From contig SCUZ01000048.1 of assembly GCA_004322535.1 (NCBI GenBank), positions 26,709-90,708 of the forward strand: a stretch of 64,000 bases of DNA, written 5' to 3'. The DNA comes from Rugosibacter sp. (GTDB lineage Bacteria > Pseudomonadota > Gammaproteobacteria > Burkholderiales > Rhodocyclaceae). The notes under the pieces were generated by a model that saw only the letters and a program-made list of their open reading frames with translations, made no database searches and had not been told where the DNA came from. Shown here piece by piece: positions 63,351 to 64,000 of the stretch (position 1 is the stretch's first letter; every line of letters begins with the position of its first letter). The position numbers were made by a program, and so were the translations under genes.

Positions 63351-64000
63351 ATGACGACTACAAACCAGACCACAGACTGGAACGCGCTGGATACCGAAGC
63401 TTTTCGCCAAACGGTGCGCACCTTTTTTGAACAAAACTATCCTGCCGAATTGCGTTATCCCAAAACCCGTTTGCGCTGGGCGGAAATTAAAGACTGGTAC
63501 ATGACGCTCTCGCGTAAAGGCTGGGTTGCCCCCAGTTGGCCACAGGTTTATGGCGGCATGGGGCTAAGCCCTGAAAAGCTCATTGTGTTTATCGAAGAGC
63601 AGGAGCGCTGGGGAGTGGGCCGTGCGCCGGACATGGGTATTGTGATGATAGGCCCGCTGCTGATTCAATATGGCAGTGACGAACAACGGCAGAAATATCT
63701 GCCAAAAATCATCCAGAGCGAAAACATCTGGTGTCAAGGCTACTCTGAACCCAATGCCGGCTCCGATCTAGCCAGTTTGCGCACAGACGCGGTTGAAGAA
63801 GGCGATGATTTCATTGTCAACGGGCAGAAGACATGGACTACCCTCGCACAAGATGCCACCCATATTTTTCTGCTCGTACGCACCGATAAAACCGTGAAAA
63901 AGCAGGAAGGCATCAGTTTTCTGCTGGTTGACTTCACCACCCCGGGAATTACTGTTCGGCCGATTCGCAATATCGCGGGTCATGAAGAATTTTGTGAAGT
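63351..64000 (+). CDS. Acyl-CoA dehydrogenase, large-subunit (PimC-like) type, partial
   Basis: The first 216 codons of a gene that continues past the window; AAGGAGAATAAAT precedes the ATG. The sequence has WVAPSWPQVYGGMGLSPEKL, GYSEPNAGSDLASLRT, NGQKTWTTLAQDATHIFLLV and VRPIRNIAGHEEFCEV, which fit the PimC-like large subunit. With the gene before it, it would form a heteromeric enzyme oxidising a dicarboxylic or aromatic acyl-CoA. Substrate unknown. Confidence 0.86.
   Translation, partial: MTTTNQTTDWNALDTEAFRQTVRTFFEQNYPAELRYPKTRLRWAEIKDWYMTLSRKGWVAPSWPQVYGGMGLSPEKLIVFIEEQERWGVGRAPDMGIVMIGPLLIQYGSDEQRQKYLPKIIQSENIWCQGYSEPNAGSDLASLRTDAVEEGDDFIVNGQKTWTTLAQDATHIFLLVRTDKTVKKQEGISFLLVDFTTPGITVRPIRNIAGHEEFCE

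Overview
The window looks like chromosomal DNA of a betaproteobacterium, probably from the Nitrosomonadales, judged from gene order and content rather than any database search. Pointers are hemA-prfA-prmC, slmA next to argB, aspS-DUF502-FmdB-pilD-pilC, ypjD next to ffh, a 6S RNA behind zapA, CNP1, Coq7, and an nsrR/ncgABC-nirK cluster of the kind known from ammonia oxidisers such as Nitrosomonas. I found no transposase, CRISPR array, rRNA or tRNA.

Layout: 1-12158 (mostly minus strand) is an envelope polysaccharide cluster: a truncated asparagine synthetase, a flippase-like/O-antigen-ligase fusion, a glycosyltransferase, three methyltransferases in a row, a MurJ-type flippase, a UDP-sugar dehydrogenase, a decayed MNT/HEPN toxin-antitoxin pair and a UDP-glucuronate epimerase. 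12374-15686 is hemA-prfA-prmC. 15787-25819 is a copper and nitrogen-oxide block on the minus strand: an outer-membrane protein, a DUF2946 protein, CusA, CusB, NirK, two cytochromes c and a two-domain multicopper oxidase, with nsrR divergent across a perfect 49-bp palindrome. 26076-28058 is an aldehyde dehydrogenase with its DUF779 partner. 28155-33060 holds housekeeping genes (cytochrome c4, engB, hemB, slmA, argB, hsp20). 33169-36732 is an ECF-sigma/anti-sigma/HvfABCD-type copper-peptide (RiPP) operon ending in a small CWC cysteine-rich protein. 36707-54048 is largely housekeeping (nudB, aspS, pilD, pilC, corC-like, ypjD, ffh, lytic transglycosylase, proS, rppH, coq7, ferredoxin, two LPS-core-type glycosyltransferases, zapB-like, zapA). 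54113-54292 is 6S RNA. 54430-64000 has an EVE protein, a TSUP permease, a nucleotidase, and a fatty-acid or aromatic-acid CoA section (enoyl-CoA hydratase, MFS pump, dienoyl-CoA-reductase-like enzyme, three acyl-CoA dehydrogenases, the last cut by the window edge).

The most unusual signal is not a gene. A short dispersed repeat, up to about 55 bp, with core AAAAGTCGGCGCTGG, occurs at least 16 to 17 times in the window, on both strands. It lies between genes, at gene ends where it supplies or sits at stop codons, and in frame inside protein-coding genes. In asnB and prmC it creates extra residues that the families normally lack. Five of its six reading frames are open, so it behaves like a REP-like, coding-tolerant palindromic element. 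The second theme is copper: the Ncg/NirK enzymes, the CusBA pump, DUF2946 and the HvfA-like peptide system all lie within about 20 kb.
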